Below, piece after piece: positions 11,306 to 23,796 of a stretch of 64,000 nucleotides of DNA. The notes under the pieces are model-generated. The model had not been told where the DNA came from. It did no database searches and saw only the letters and a program-made list of their open reading frames with translations. This DNA comes from Stropharia rugosoannulata (lineage: Eukaryota > Basidiomycota > Agaricomycetes > Agaricales > Strophariaceae), in the NCBI GenBank assembly GCA_028532985.1, contig JANCIK010000006.1, positions 310,001 to 374,000 on the forward strand, read 5' to 3'. Positions within the stretch are counted from its first letter, which is position 1; each line of letters begins with the position of its first letter. The translations under genes and the position numbers were made by a program.

Positions 11306-14156
11306 CCAAGCTAAACGGAGACAAAAGGAGCTGCTCTAAAGCGTCGGGCGTCCCTTTTATACCATCAAGGAGACGGAGTCTATAAATATCACACCGAGTA
11401 TCATTGCAGACTATCCCACATCCAGCCATCGATTGTTGAGATCCTATCCTAATTTCTAACATCCGGTCGGCATTTGAAATAAAAATGTTGGTTTTTAATA
11501 GACCTATTAGGGAGTTCGAAACGAGACTCCGTCGCAATGTGTCCTTCATGTACTAACGACTGTTAACCCACATCGTTGCCTGCTCGACCCGTCCTGCCTT
11601 TGTAATACGCTGGCAAGTCCCCATCGCAAAGCCTCGACATGCTGGCAAACAAGACTAGGTGTCAGCGCGCGCTTGTCACGGATGGTAGAAAATATGGCAC
11701 CTACTTCGGCTTAGCGTATGATTTAGGCGAATGCCTCCATTTGTTAAACGCAGCAAAGGAAACCAGTTAAGGGAAGTGGAGAAGGTCTAAATATATTGAG
11801 ATGCTATTATGACCAAGTATATATACTAGCAAGTATTTCTGCTCCTACAGATGATACTCCACTTCGGAAGTCTGTGCGCTCAAGCACTCAAGGGACTTTG
11901 TAAGCAGAGTGCACGCTTCAAGTTACACGAGACGGTAAACGACACAATGACATACATAATTGCGAAATTACGACAATTGTAAATGTCTGATACAGACTCG
12001 GTAAGTGTGACTGAGTGATTGAGGGGATGTCACTGACACTTTCAACACTACGAAGCGAGAGGTCAACTGCAGACTTGACCATTTTATTGATTTTGTCCAC
12101 CTGCAGCTGCCTTCTATCAACGCTAGTTCAGTCGATGAAATTTATTTCACTGCTAGAGTCGGCATGTTTGAACGTTGCCATTCAGACGTTACTCCTGTGG
12201 TATTACTCTGTAATTTGCGATTTATTTACATATTGGATTATATGTCTTGGACAAGTATACATGCGACACAAGCACTGGTCGAAAAAAAGCTAGAACCAAA
12301 TTAGAGCCTAGGTAGAAGACAGCTAGAAGTATTTAGCAGTAAATGCTTTCTCAGTCGTGATGCATATGCATAAGCGACTGATCTTATGGAAATGCTGTTT
12401 GTGGTTAGCACGCTGCATGGGAAATGATTGGCGCGTGATTGGCGCTGGACGCCTGCTAAGTATGTAGTAGACACCTTCCAAGTCAGAGGCCGTGAATTAT
12501 TTTGATCCCATAGGCGCCTCAAAAAGTCTTCTTCCGTATGCTACACCAAAAGGTGATATATATGTGTCCATAGATGGTCACCTTTCAATAAACATCTTCA
12601 CTGCCCTACATCTCTTTAATAAATAGTAGTATCTTGGCCCGTGGTGACCTGATGCACGATGAATACATCAGACAGATGCTAGTATTTATAGCAAATGATA
12701 TTGGTAACATGCATAATGTCAGTTGGACGACCTATCACAAGCGACCCGCCGACGTGCGAAGTGCAGCAAAGTCTAAGTTTAATATGAAAGGAAGGTTACC
12801 ATGAACTATCAAGATGCCAAAACGCTGAGGTTAGGTATAGCTTCCTAAGAGGATTCATTCCTGTGGGACATCCCCTGTAAGCTTCGCTTCCCGCGAAGGC
12901 AGTTTACCTCTTCATTTAGTCTTAGATACAGTCACAGTCTGACATAGCCTGCTACGCCATGGCATTTGAAAATGACATATCCTTTCCCATCATCACTGGT
13001 ATCACACTGACAATCCTCTAGAAAAATTGCAAGATGTCCAACCATTCTGATAACACTCTTCTGATTCTATTATTCATGATCGGCATCATCATGTATGCCT
13101 TGACGAGCTTATGAAGCAAAGAGGGTCCCGCCGTTCGAAAGAAACATCAGGAGTTTGTTTCTGCCAGTGCATATCATGTACTAGGTGTATATAACTCGAG
13201 ACAAATTTATCGCATGTACAATAAATTTACTGTGAGCCTTACTCCGTGTAGATTTTTTCAAGCCCCTTATGTCAAGACTTGACTTGTGGGTACCTTAAAG
13301 CTCTTAAATTTTATGTCCAAAATATAATTCTCAGAAATCCCCACTCTTTGCCGCACTCATTACTTGGGTATCAGAAATTTTCTTCAGAGTTGCATGCTAA
13401 CTATCTGTCAAATAGCGATACATGCGCAGAAAACGTCATGTCGAGCTGTGTCATTACTACGCGCGTCTGCCGACTTGTTCGGTGATACTCCTCAGTGCGT
13501 GAGTAGACGTCGACATTATCAAGCGAATTTGCTAATTCGGTCTACTGTACAGAAATATTATAGTCATTAATAGCTGTGGAAATTTGATCAACGTATTTAG
13601 GCAAAGACTTTCTATCTAGCTCCCAATCTCATTTGCACCGAACCGTACCGCCAGCGTTGTGCACTGTATTGTATTGATTCCGCATTATGATTTAAGGGAC
13701 AATTAACCCTAAGAGGAGGGCTATTTCTCGGGCATTGTAATCACGTCCGTTCACCACTGTGTGTGCTCATCACAGTTAAAATCAATGATCAGAGCAGCTG
13801 GACTACGATATCAAGAACCATATCGCCGACAGGAACGGTCTGGGAAAATATGACCTGCTTAATACGGAAATGAAATTCCGTAACGGGCATGTGCCTTCGT
13901 GATGTCAGCGCCAGATGTGGGAGTCCTCATGGGACTGGTGGTTCTTCTCTCCGGCCTTACAGCAGTACCTGGAAAAGCAGAAGCCAGTTTTTTCCCCAAC
14001 ACCTGACCTCTTCGCCTTTCTCAGCGGCTGTCCACTGACATCTGCTATAATTATAATGGTATACTAGCAGCCTCAATGCCTGCCATTTTTATGAAAACCA
14101 CCCCGTATCCTTCTTGAGTACCCTCAGGGCGGTTGCCCCTCCACCGTCCGCCAGCT
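11306..14156. other. Long intergenic stretch
   Basis: About 2.85 kb, AT-rich, with only short frames lacking family features. I see no DUF6534 remnant, RNA gene or transposon end. Two tiny frames, 12959-13021 and 13034-13114, each encode one hydrophobic stretch (see findings). Confidence 0.5.
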
Positions 14157-15513
14157 ATGTCTTCGAACCCTCCCATACCTTCGCCGCCAACAAAAGAGGA
14201 GCAGTATGTTCTCATAGGGGTCATGATATCGCTGGCAGCCTATGGTGAGTTTTCAGCCTATATATAAGTGGGAATCGGAGGCACTAACCAGGCGAATGCG
14301 CCTTTCTCACAACCACCGCCATTCAACAACGACGCATACGCTCTTTGGAACAGGCATCGCATTTGTCCTCTTTGTGCAATGTATGAACGCACTACGGCAC
14401 TCGTCGTTGAGCCACCCTGCGCACTCACGGGTGGTGTTCTTCGTATACACTACTATTATGTTTGCGATTGGGACGGCATATATTTTGACGAATACCTCGT
14501 ACAAAGTTCTTGCGTATACCACGCACCGCAATTTTCCAGGGGGCCCGGTTAACTGGGTTAACGTCAACTACTCCTCTCCTACCACTTTCGCAAGTAACAT
14601 ATGTGCGGTAATCTCAAGCTGGGGAGCAGATGGCCTGCTGGTGACTATTCCGCCCACAAGCGTTGCTGAGTATTACTAAAAATTCTACAGCTATATCGAT
14701 GCTCTATCATATACAGTAACTCCCTGAGAGCCGTCCGCTTCATCTTGATTGTCCCAATTATTCTGTTTATTGGTGAAATAGGTAACCTTTATGCTCCTTA
14801 TTCTATAGTGTGGAGCTAAGTTCTAACCGCACTTCCACAGCCTCTGGCATACTACTGATTGTACAAGTAGCCCATTCTCCTGCTACCATATGGAACAGAG
14901 TCAATCTAGGGCTGCCTTACTTCGTCATCGCTGCAGCATGCAACGTGACTATCACGTTCACTATCGCCACTCCTTTGCTTCTCCACCGCCGAAGCCTAGA
15001 TAAGATGTTTGGTCGCCGCAACGATTACTCGAAGCCATATACATCCGCCGCGGCTATTCTCGTAGAAAGCTCGGCAGTATATGCGATTGTGGCAGTAATC
15101 TTCATTGGCTTTTACGCCCGGAACAATCCGATTTCGCATATCTTCCTGTCAACGCTTTGTCAGGTGCAGGTGCGTGAATATTGACAGTAGACTTAAGACA
15201 TCAAACTAATCATAGGTTTGACTGGGTCTGTACTCTATAGGTGATTGCTCCGTTTTTGATCATCCTGCGCGTCGCAACCAAGCGAGCATGGACAGCATCG
15301 ACGGGTCGCGAAATCATGTCGGCCACCATGTCTCGGCCTGAGCCTCAGCGACTTAGCATGCCTGCACATCGCAGTGCAAACCATGATATCATCCAATTCA
15401 ACGAGCTAAACTCTAAAAGAAGGGACAGTAAAACGCATTCTATGGATCTTTCGAGCCCCATTTCTAAGGCAGACTCCGATGATCTAGTATTCCTTCAGCC
15501 GAGTGCTATTTAA
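14157..15513 (+). CDS. Seven-helix membrane protein, Agaricomycete orphan family
   Basis: Multi-pass membrane protein of 355 residues, function unknown. Exons: 14157-14244, 14354-14640, 14691-14781, 14841-15169 and 15241-15513 (1068 nt). The N-terminus is short and proline-rich (MSSNPPIPSPPTKEEQ), followed by seven hydrophobic segments. After helix 3 comes WGADGLLLYRCSIIY; helix 7 precedes ILRVATKRAWTAST. The tail is hydrophilic and Ser-rich. The xDGLxLxRC motif after helix 3 is shared with the gene at 46060-47390, so they belong to one superfamily of fungal orphan membrane proteins. Signalling is suggested by topology only. Exons 1 and 2 are separated by a 109-base intron, longer than the others here. 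Confidence 0.8.
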
Positions 15514-16472
15514 ACATTGAAGACTTATCGCCGTAGATTTCGTGGTGGCACATTAAGTATAAAATTCTTTATAGACTGTATAACGTTGTATAGTAGTCAA
15601 TTATAAGAGTTTATGTTGTACGAGTTCATATACAATCGGGACTATCTTTATATGCCTTTTTACTGTTGTTCTTAGAGTTTGAATTTCACCTGTTCAAAAA
15701 AGTCACGGTTATTCTTTCCGGCCAAATGACTAAATACATATGCATATAGTTTTTTGCATGCCGCTCAGAAACATGGAAGGCATCAAGAAGAGTCAAGACA
15801 TTCTAATAGTCGCAGCGTACTGTACTCAATACACTGACTCGCGAGCCAATCTCCGCCGAACAAGCAAGCATCCGCTCGGCCGTTGAGAAACCTCTGTCGG
15901 AGTTTAAAATGTAATAGTAGCGGCACTGAAAGTCGCGGCAATATGAACTTTAATTTCCAACAGCCACGATCCAACTCTTGCATGTCAGATTCTTCAAATT
16001 CGATTCACTGCCTCTTGGAAACTTGCAAGCAACTTGTAGAATTCTCGAAGCCTCTTGCTGAACCAATAACCACATTCACACTCCAGCAGCCATGAAGGAA
16101 ATGGGTTAACTTGAGTATTGGTTCTGCTGGACCATATTACTCGACGGTCTAAAGCGAATACTTAGTACTTAACATTCACGGCTTATTCCTTCTATAGAGA
16201 TGTTAGAACGTTGTTTTAAGAACGGGTACCCTTCTCCGCAGGCGAGAACTGCGGTGAGCTCCATCCATTTCGCCATTGAGCCCGTCATGGCTCCTCTTTG
16301 CCAGCAAGTTGCAAGTGGCGTCCTCCTCGTGGTTGATAACCGCGGTTGTTCATATACGATCGGTTGTTGGTACTCACCGGTTACTATCCTCTCTGTGATC
16401 TGTGGTATGTTCTGTGATATTTAACTACAGGACATGACTATACTGACCCAACGCCTTGTTCTCTTTCCCAGC
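15514..16472. other. Intergenic, possibly with upstream non-coding exons
   Basis: No convincing coding sequence. The 3' end has GTATGT near 16405 and CTTTCCCAG just before the ATG at 16473, consistent with a 5' UTR intron of the next gene. Confidence 0.4.
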
Positions 16473-18723
16473 ATGTCGGTCACATTGTCGCCCACACCCA
16501 GCCTTATTGAGGAGAGAAAGGAGAAGAAGCGCCGTATTCTATCCTGGATCATGGCGCAGGCACGTGCGACACGGTCAGGCTCTCCCACTGGAGCCAAGTC
16601 CGCGTCTCCACTTCCACCGCCATTTCCTCCCATCCAAAATTCAAAGAAAATCTCAATATCCAAAGGGAACGACAAGACCATGAGTCAACCCTACTCGACA
16701 CATGTTTATGTCGCTCAGCCTATCCCAACGATTCCAACAGCACCGAATATTCAAATAGTTCCAGGACAAAATTATTCTGGCAGTTCGACATCAACGTTGT
16801 ACAACGCGTTTCCGGGTCCCACTCCTTATACTTATTGGCCACCGCAACCTAATCCATCTACATCGACTGGCGCCTATCTTAATCGTGACACTATGCCAAT
16901 GCCTTCCCCACCCCTCGTCGGCGCGGGAGCACTTGAGGAAGAAGCTGCCGCAGAACTCACAAAAAATGTGGCAGCAGGTTCTGTTGCGCCCGAAGCTTCT
17001 GGTATGCCACAGGCGGCAGGTATAGGTCAGCCATCGATGGTCTCAATTACTACACATGTAGTTCCTGGTCAAACGGCAACGCAGCCGTCAATAAGCACTT
17101 TTAACGGACCTGGTCAAGCGCAGGAGACTGTTCCCCCTATGCCGCCTACGCAAGCACCAGCAGCCCTTTCCGCTACCGCACGCGAACGTGTACCGGTTAC
17201 TGTGCCTGGCGCGCCTGGTGCCGCATCGTATACATCGACGGGGGGCGTCCCTATGCCCGCGAATGCAGCAAATCTCGCAGGAATACAGGGCGCTATGGCC
17301 AATCCACAGCCTATGACGATAGTGAACATTATTCCCGGACAAGCGTCATCGCCACCGATGCCCGCTCCACAGCTCGAGCCAATATCTTCTCAGCCATTCG
17401 TTTCGCAGGACTATGCATATCCTGCACCTCCCCTCCGTGAGCAGTCACCAATGAAATCTGGTGTGAGCCACTTATTGAAAGATTCTATAGCAGCCGTTGC
17501 TTCTCGCTCCCCAGAGCCTGTTTCCCGATCGCGACCAATGCACAGGGAAGAGGTTGATGCTTCACGGTCACGCGCCTCGCGCGGTGTGAGCCGAAGCCCT
17601 CCCTCTCAATATAATAGCCCAATACCGCCTGATTATGTCCCCGTATCTCAAGGATCTGCCTCGCGCTCGAGGCATGCGCACACACGCCCTAGGGCAATCA
17701 CGCCTCCGATGGCTGACCATCCGAGAGCCATTCATGCAGGTACCAGCTCCCCTCCAGCAGTATCGTACCAAGATGCACCCAGGGAGACCCACTACTATTC
17801 CACTTCTCCACGTCATGGTGACAGCCATGGGTATGGGCACAGCGATAGCAGGCATAGAAATCATCATGGTGATCACGAGCATGGGCACGGGCACAGTAAC
17901 CGCCACAGATCGTCCTCGCAGCCTGCGCGTGACCATCACCATCATCATCATCACCGCCACCATCATCGTCATCACCGGGATCCCCAGCACTCATCATCCA
18001 GCAGGCCAACGTACGCGCGGCAGCGATCCTACTCGCTCGACGCGGGCGATCATCGCATGCGATCTTCACGCGCGGTAGCGGCCTATCCGGGCCATGCCCC
18101 GTACGGATACGGCAGTGGATACAATTCCAGCGCCGCACACCCACAAATGATGCCACAACCCCACTCTCCTGTATATCCGAGCTATACCCCTTCACAGCCT
18201 ACGCCTGCTACACTCATGACCGCCGGTGGCATCGGAGCGGCGGGGACCACAGCAGGGAGCGCCGGGCAGTACCGCATCTCGGTCCAGCCGCCCACGAGCG
18301 CGTACCACCAGCCGGTGGGTGCGCCCGTGGCGGACGGACGGGGTGGGTACTCAGTCGTACCCCACGTGGGGCAAACCGTTCATGTTTTGGTGAGTGCTTC
18401 TTGTTAGCCCTTGTGTGTTTGTGTGCGAGCGTGTGAGCTGATCTTTGTGGGTGCAGCAGAAACCTAGTAGAAGTATGCCAGGTGGAAGCGGCGGTGCTGT
18501 TCCTGGGCCCTCTGGGATTGATTCACGTGGACGCCAGAGTAGCCCGGGATTCTGGAGCAGCCTGTTTGGAAGAAAGGGCCGCAGTTCTAGTGCTGTTCCT
18601 GTACAAGGAAATAACTACCCTCAACAGAATTCGCAATACGGTTATTCGAGTTCACAACCCGTCCAGTATTATCAAGCCAACAATCGTCCGCGACATTCGC
18701 GTCGAAGGAGCTCGCACAACTAG
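16473..18723 (+). CDS. Large disordered Pro/Ser/His-rich protein
   Basis: Unrecognised protein of about 727 residues, almost wholly low-complexity. Exon 1 runs 16473-18389 and exon 2 18457-18723. An in-frame ATG lies 39 bases upstream at 16434, but a likely intron acceptor (TTTCCCAG) directly precedes 16473, so I prefer the latter. Order of features: short basic segment (EERKEKKRRI), long Pro/Ala/Gln region with several VVPGQ/IVPGQ/IIPGQ repeats, an SR-dipeptide region, a His/Asp stretch with runs of seven or more His near 17932-17975, and the motif GGYSVVPHVGQTVHVL at the end of exon 1. Exon 2 holds FWSSLFGRKG and a basic end. The same C-terminal motif occurs in the gene at 20920-21759. Role unknown. 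Confidence 0.7.
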
Positions 18724-19879
18724 ATACTACGGCACATCTTCTATCCTTCGATCCAGGCGTTGCTATGGGACAAGATGCTGTCTTGATTATATGCAAGTCC
18801 AAATCAGATGAGGTCACTGAGGTGGCTTATGCGTTTGATGGGATACTGTATATTTGGAAAGATTTAATTAGGAACTGTCCTTGCTCGCCCACATCTCATA
18901 ACATAACTTCACATATATAATACACTTCAACGCATTAATGGAGCATCTGGTACACACAACCTTATTTGGAATATGCGATTGGATGAATTTAAAGCTTGAC
19001 AATCTATTAGTGTTCACGTTACATGTAGACAATTCTTTGGCGGAACACTACTGCGTATTAGAAATAACAAATTGTATGTACGTACCAAAATAGCCTTGTA
19101 GACCAACAACGGCGCCAGTAAATTTCTCAGATCTGGATATAACACTTGACTAGCGTGACTTGTTTATTCATGATTTCATCTACTACAGAAGTGACCGGAC
19201 GAGCTCCCACACTATCTTATCCGCGGAATTGTTAATCAGTGATCTCTAAAGCAACGGAAAAGACAATCTTCTGACCTTTATTTTTTTTTGACGCCAACAG
19301 CTACTACCGAGGCTACGTACTTCACATTAAGTCTAATGAGTCAAAAACTATCGGTCTAATCAACTTAGTATTCAAGGAGTGCGAATTTTTTTAGACTCAG
19401 AAAAAGAAACTTGATTTTGTGCTCATTATATCTGAAGTTGTACTTAATTTTAATAGTGACCGGAATGTGAAAGTTTGAATATTCACAGATATTCACGCGT
19501 GCGTTTGATCTGAAGCCCAGGAATCCGGACCCTGAACTTGGGGTTACTTGCCGTATTCTTGTTAGAACCAAGTAAGAACCGTTCAGTGGGAGAGAGTGGG
19601 AGTCACGGTAACAGTCTGTGTGCTTCTTAGAGCACTGACAGAGTCAGCTTGGCAGCTTGCGCGCTGCTCTTTGCAAGATTTCTCTATTCACCATAAGCAA
19701 GTATTTATATTTAACCTTGTATTTTTTTTTGGTCATTGTGGATGATATCTAGGCGAAACTAGGAGACGGGTTCCGAACATGAACCCCTAAAACCCACAAA
19801 CAAGGTGTATATAGCCATATATCGAGGCTTCAACAGAGAAACTTGCTTATTCAGAGAATGCGACTACCAGGATAGCGAG
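18724..19879. other. Intergenic
   Basis: AT-rich, about 1.15 kb. No coding sequence, RNA gene or repeat family recognised. Holds the 3' flank of the upstream gene and the promoter of the gene starting at 19920. Confidence 0.5.
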
Positions 19880-19889
19880 TATATAAATA
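19880..19889 (+). promoter_or_regulatory. TATA box
   Basis: TATATAAATA about 30 bases upstream of the ATG at 19920, so any 5' leader would be only a few bases long unless transcription starts elsewhere. Confidence 0.45.
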
Positions 19890-19919
19890 CAGTCGACATC
19901 CCTCTCCTGCGCTCACAGA

Positions 19920-20621
19920 ATGGATCCCTTAAGTTCCTCCATGTCGTCTGCCGAATCGTCAGCCCAATCGATGCGTGCGGATGCGCGTTTTCGTAAGCGT
20001 GATCATGCTGAGGCCCACGCAGAGAAAGCCCGACTCCACGAGTCCGACAACCAAGGCGAACGACGCGGACCGACACACCCGCTGCAACTGCACACCGGCG
20101 CACAGGCTTCCTGTTCCCTTCGTCGTTACCCAGACCATCATCAATCGCATGATAGCTTTAACGAGCCCACGTCCAACCCATCGCGTGGAAACCTGGCCTT
20201 TCATCCTGGATTTTACCCCCCGACATCGCGATTCGGCGCTGCTCCAGCCCACATGGGATCCGACGGCCGTATCCGAATGAACCCTGGCCAATATGGCGAA
20301 GAATATCAAGGCGGCTACGCAGAAGAGCCATCGTCCAGTCGAGCCTCACCACTTACCGTGGCTGAGTCCGTGCGACCCAAAGTCAGATTGTACGAGAACG
20401 AGAATGATGAGCAAGTCAGATACAGCAGACCGGAACGTAAAAAACGGACTAGCACCACAGCACCAGTCCGGCTATACGCATGGCAGGATAACGGGATAGA
20501 CACTCCATATATGCCTGGTCCCAAAGCAGATAATTTTCGCCGCTGTCTAGCTTGGGCAAGAAGCGTAGGGGAGAGGAGCGAAGAGGAGGATGTAACTACG
20601 ATAGATAACAACGGCGATTAA
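19920..20621 (+). CDS. Hypothetical hydrophilic protein
   Basis: Single open frame of 233 residues with no recognised domain. Ser-rich N-terminus (MDPLSSSMSSAESSAQ), His/Gly/Tyr-rich middle (MNPGQYGEEYQGGYAEE) and a mixed-charge C-terminus ending in acidic residues. Support is the length of the frame, the TATA-like box upstream and its position between two other disordered proteins. A donor-like GTAAGC near 19994 could mean a spliced form with another frame, so the product is uncertain. Confidence 0.45.
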   Translation: MDPLSSSMSSAESSAQSMRADARFRKRDHAEAHAEKARLHESDNQGERRGPTHPLQLHTGAQASCSLRRYPDHHQSHDSFNEPTSNPSRGNLAFHPGFYPPTSRFGAAPAHMGSDGRIRMNPGQYGEEYQGGYAEEPSSSRASPLTVAESVRPKVRLYENENDEQVRYSRPERKKRTSTTAPVRLYAWQDNGIDTPYMPGPKADNFRRCLAWARSVGERSEEEDVTTIDNNGD

Positions 20622-20919
20622 ATGAATACATCACAGTAACTAACTTAAACCAGCGCCCATATTTAAGTCTCGGAATCAGCAACGAAAGAATGAAAATATC
20701 CAAAAATCTCTCAGGTTCTCGCAGGTCCTGGTGCAGGCAGTGCTAAATCAAATACCATGCAGTATTTCCGAGAAGACTGGGTGGTATGTCATAGAATTAT
20801 GAACTGACATCTAAATTTAGCGCAGTATTAGTCTCGTGATGCCCCACTTGGAAGGGGAAAGAACTTTGCTTATAAATGACTCCTTTGATGAGCGATCCTA
20901 CCAAAGATCTTATGAGTCG

Positions 20920-21759
20920 TTATCTAATGGAGATAGCAGGTCTACTGACGATAACCTGTAACCTTTGTCCTACGGCGGGAACTACGACGTATCCTCCAGA
21001 GCCTCCATTGATTGGAACCACAGTGGCATGGTCTCTAGAAGGATGTATAACGGTGGGCGAGCTAGTATTCGCGTGAACAACATGGTGACCGTTCTGGCGA
21101 GATGTATAGGTAGGAGAGTAGGATGTTGATCTGGAAGAATATGATCGTGAGGATGTCTGATCCCCAGATGATGTAGTATAAGACCGTGACCTGGTCGTAG
21201 GGGAGGTCGTACTCCTAAGGACTTGTATGTTTGAGGAAGGGTATCTCGATTGGGAGAAGTTGCGACGCGATGACGGAGCGTAGCCTGTAGGCATCATGCC
21301 ACCAGGGCGATTAAAAGAGTCTTCATACATCCTGGAGCCTGGGTAGTGTTGGGAGCCCAGCGGATATGAGACACCTCCAGCGGTACCAACGTTGTTGAAA
21401 GGTGCCATGGTGGGATTCTGGCTATGGTTATATGGGTCAGAGTAGTATCTCTCGCTCTGTGTGCCCTGGTAGCCTGGGTATTCGCCGTATGATGAGCGAT
21501 GCAGAGGATGCCGTGTAGGCGACCTTCCCCGGTGGTGGCTATATTGTCTGTCTTGATCGTAAAATGTACCAGTGTAGTCTGGGTCTTCATATGGAATGCT
21601 AGAAGAGTAAGGAACTCCGCCTCTCATGGCAGAGCGAGCGAAGCCACTCTGCGATGGAAATCGTTGCGACGACCCAGCCCATTGCGAGGCGCGGTCTTGC
21701 CCCAAGCGGTACTGATCCGGGTCTTCGAAGTCTTCAGGAGAAAAGTCATAATCAGCCAT
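20920..21759 (-). CDS. Disordered Tyr/Ser-rich protein with C-terminal GGYxVVPxVGQ motif
   Basis: Frame of 279 residues, unrecognised. Acidic N-terminus (MADYDFSPEDFEDPDQYRLG), then Tyr/Gly/Pro/Ser-rich sequence with an SR/SY-rich stretch and, near the end, GGYVVVPAVGQRLQVI. This matches GGYSVVPHVGQTVHVL at 18350-18389, including a donor-like GTCAGT right after the motif where the other gene has its intron. The true gene may therefore splice to a further exon below 20920 instead of ending at the TAG read here. The pair may be divergent paralogues keeping only this C-terminal element. Confidence 0.65.
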   Translation of the reverse strand: MADYDFSPEDFEDPDQYRLGQDRASQWAGSSQRFPSQSGFARSAMRGGVPYSSSIPYEDPDYTGTFYDQDRQYSHHRGRSPTRHPLHRSSYGEYPGYQGTQSERYYSDPYNHSQNPTMAPFNNVGTAGGVSYPLGSQHYPGSRMYEDSFNRPGGMMPTGYAPSSRRNFSQSRYPSSNIQVLRSTTSPTTRSRSYTTSSGDQTSSRSYSSRSTSYSPTYTSRQNGHHVVHANTSSPTVIHPSRDHATVVPINGGSGGYVVVPAVGQRLQVIVSRPAISIR

Positions 21760-22236
21760 GGCGGAAGGTGGACGGCCTAAGAAGGGAAAGCATTCGTCTT
21801 ATAGCAGCGATATAATTACTTACATGTGTCATGCACGTTGGCTTCGAATGGAAGGGAGTATAAATCTGGAAGGCGTGTATGCCACGTACCCAGACATATA
21901 TTTGAGCCGGTGGCCCTTGGAATGATTCAAGCTCCTGCGAATAAGAGCTAAAATTGAGAACATTGAATATCAGAACACAATAAGAAGATGGTATAACTTA
22001 CATTACGGTATAAAAGATTCCTGGATATCAAAAAACAAAACCTATTTTTAGACACCGTCGATGATTTACTAGACACGTCGATGATTTGCAAACCCAAGTT
22101 TGCAGATCTGCATCATGGGCTAAACGTGGACGCCGAATTCACTCGCATAGTTGAATGAATGATAGTCGATTGTCACGATGTGAGGTAAAATTTATTGTCC
22201 TCCTATGCTGTAACATAGTAACAAGACACCCAGAGT
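21760..22236. other. Intergenic
   Basis: Short spacer. A near-repeat of GACAC-GTCGATGATTT occurs twice around 22051-22087. Nothing else seen. Confidence 0.4.
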
Positions 22237-23159
22237 TCATAACATCAAATCCGGCATGACTCTCCCTTTTGCCGTCTGCTCCCTCCAGTACTTTTTGCTA
22301 AAATCCTGGAACCTCTTGGGCGTAATTTGATACGCTCGGTGCTGAGGTTTCTTCTCAAAGTAGTCAGTGCTCAAAAGCGATCCATGAAACCAAAACATTG
22401 TTTCCAGCAACTCTGGAGTGAGAGGCTTTCTATCTTTCCGTACAGCGAAGCAGGTTCCCGGCCTGGAAAATTGCCACCTATAGGCAATTAGGATGTGTAT
22501 TCTGTGACAGTTCGTGCAGGCTTTGAGCCCGAAAAACGTACTCGAAAGGTGCTAATCCGTCATCAAGCTCGATCCGAAGGTACGCTGCGATTTGATTGGT
22601 TTCACCCGCGTCCTGCATGCTTATGTGTATGGATGGGCTGAGTAGTAGAATAGGTATTCCATATAAATCGGTGAGTGGACAGAATTCTCCGTGGCTGAAG
22701 ATGGGGTTGGATAGAGTGAAGTTATGGGCGGCGCCTACAAACACAGTCACCATTCCTTTCGTTGGAAATATCTTGACGCCAATCACGTCCTGCTGTGATT
22801 GAAGTTCAATTGACCCGCTGCCATCCTGACCAATAAATATAGCCACATCTTCTTCTTTATCATCCTGGAAGAGAGGACTGGTAGTTGGTTGATTGATACG
22901 ATCAGGGAGTCGAGGCCGAGCTGGCAAGTCTTTACCATCCGAAAATTTAATGTTCGATTGTTTTGTGCAATTTTGCTTGTGCTTTTTCCAGTCATCGAAT
23001 TGGCACTTTCTAGACTGTGTGTCGGAAATATTAGGAGGCCCACTACTCAAAGCCACGAATTTAATAATGTACTTGACTTACACAATAGTAGGTTCGTTTA
23101 CATCGTGAACAAATGTAGATGCCTTTTTGACCACAAGCGCAAAGCCCTGTGGATTTCAT
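22237..23159 (-). CDS. MYND zinc-finger protein, copy 1
   Basis: Protein of 263 residues with an N-terminal MYND finger, a Zn-binding protein-interaction module. Exons 23159-23082, 23014-22542 and 22477-22237. The finger spans residues 7-42: LCACGQKGIYICSRCKRTYYC followed after the first intron by SRKCQFDDWKKHKQNC. The first pair is C-x-C instead of the usual C-x2-C. A conserved body follows (IGVKIFPTKGM, HNFTLSNPIFSHGEFCP, YGIPILLLSPSIHI) and a third exon with FAVRKDRKPLTPELLETM. Compared with copy 2 it has about 35 extra residues after the finger. Family of unknown function; tandem duplicate of 23797-24600. Confidence 0.85.
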
Positions 23160-23796
23160 GCTGGCTCGAAGTGGGAGAACGATAAGAGTCAGTAATGATT
23201 GCCATCGTAATTCAGCAGATAATTTAAGCGCGGAGTCCCGTAGTCCCGTGCTTTGCCAGACTGCGGGCTTCGCTATACAAACTTATGTGAGTGGACAAAA
23301 TTAGTGAAGGATGCTTAATCTCTTCTACAGTCCGGTAGAACTCTTATAGAAATGTCGCAATTCAGTATCTAGTTCCGTGATTGTCATCATAGAGTAATCT
23401 ACTTTCTCTTTTAAAGCCATTTCCTTCCCTAAACGCCTGGCATCATATCTGTGGGTACAAAATTCGGATGACTATGTGGCTGTGCGAAGTTAAGCGCCCG
23501 TATTTACTTATGCTACTCAATGGCTTCGAAGATGTCGTGCACGCCTTGTGGTACACCGTGTTAATTACGGTGGCTCGCAACTTTGAGCTTTGAGTAGGAA
23601 ATGCTAGTCAGTATATTCTGAATTAGAAGGAGACGCACGAATGCTTAGGATAAAACAGAGCATAGTTATGGGAACACTTTATTTTCTGGGCTCGCAGTCT
23701 TTTGTTGATTCTCACACATTATCCTGACAATTGAAATTTTTTTGGAGGATTGAGGGTTTGATATTTATATATACACGAGAGCCAGATACCCCAAAT
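23160..23796. other. Intergenic between MYND copies
   Basis: Spacer holding the promoter of copy 1 and the 3' flank of copy 2. No coding sequence recognised. Confidence 0.4.

Noticed and set aside
17568..18195. Long overlapping frames on both strands in the His/Ser-rich gene
   Set aside because: Shadows caused by GC-rich repetitive codons; only the plus frame connects to exon 2 and the GGYSVVPHVGQ motif.
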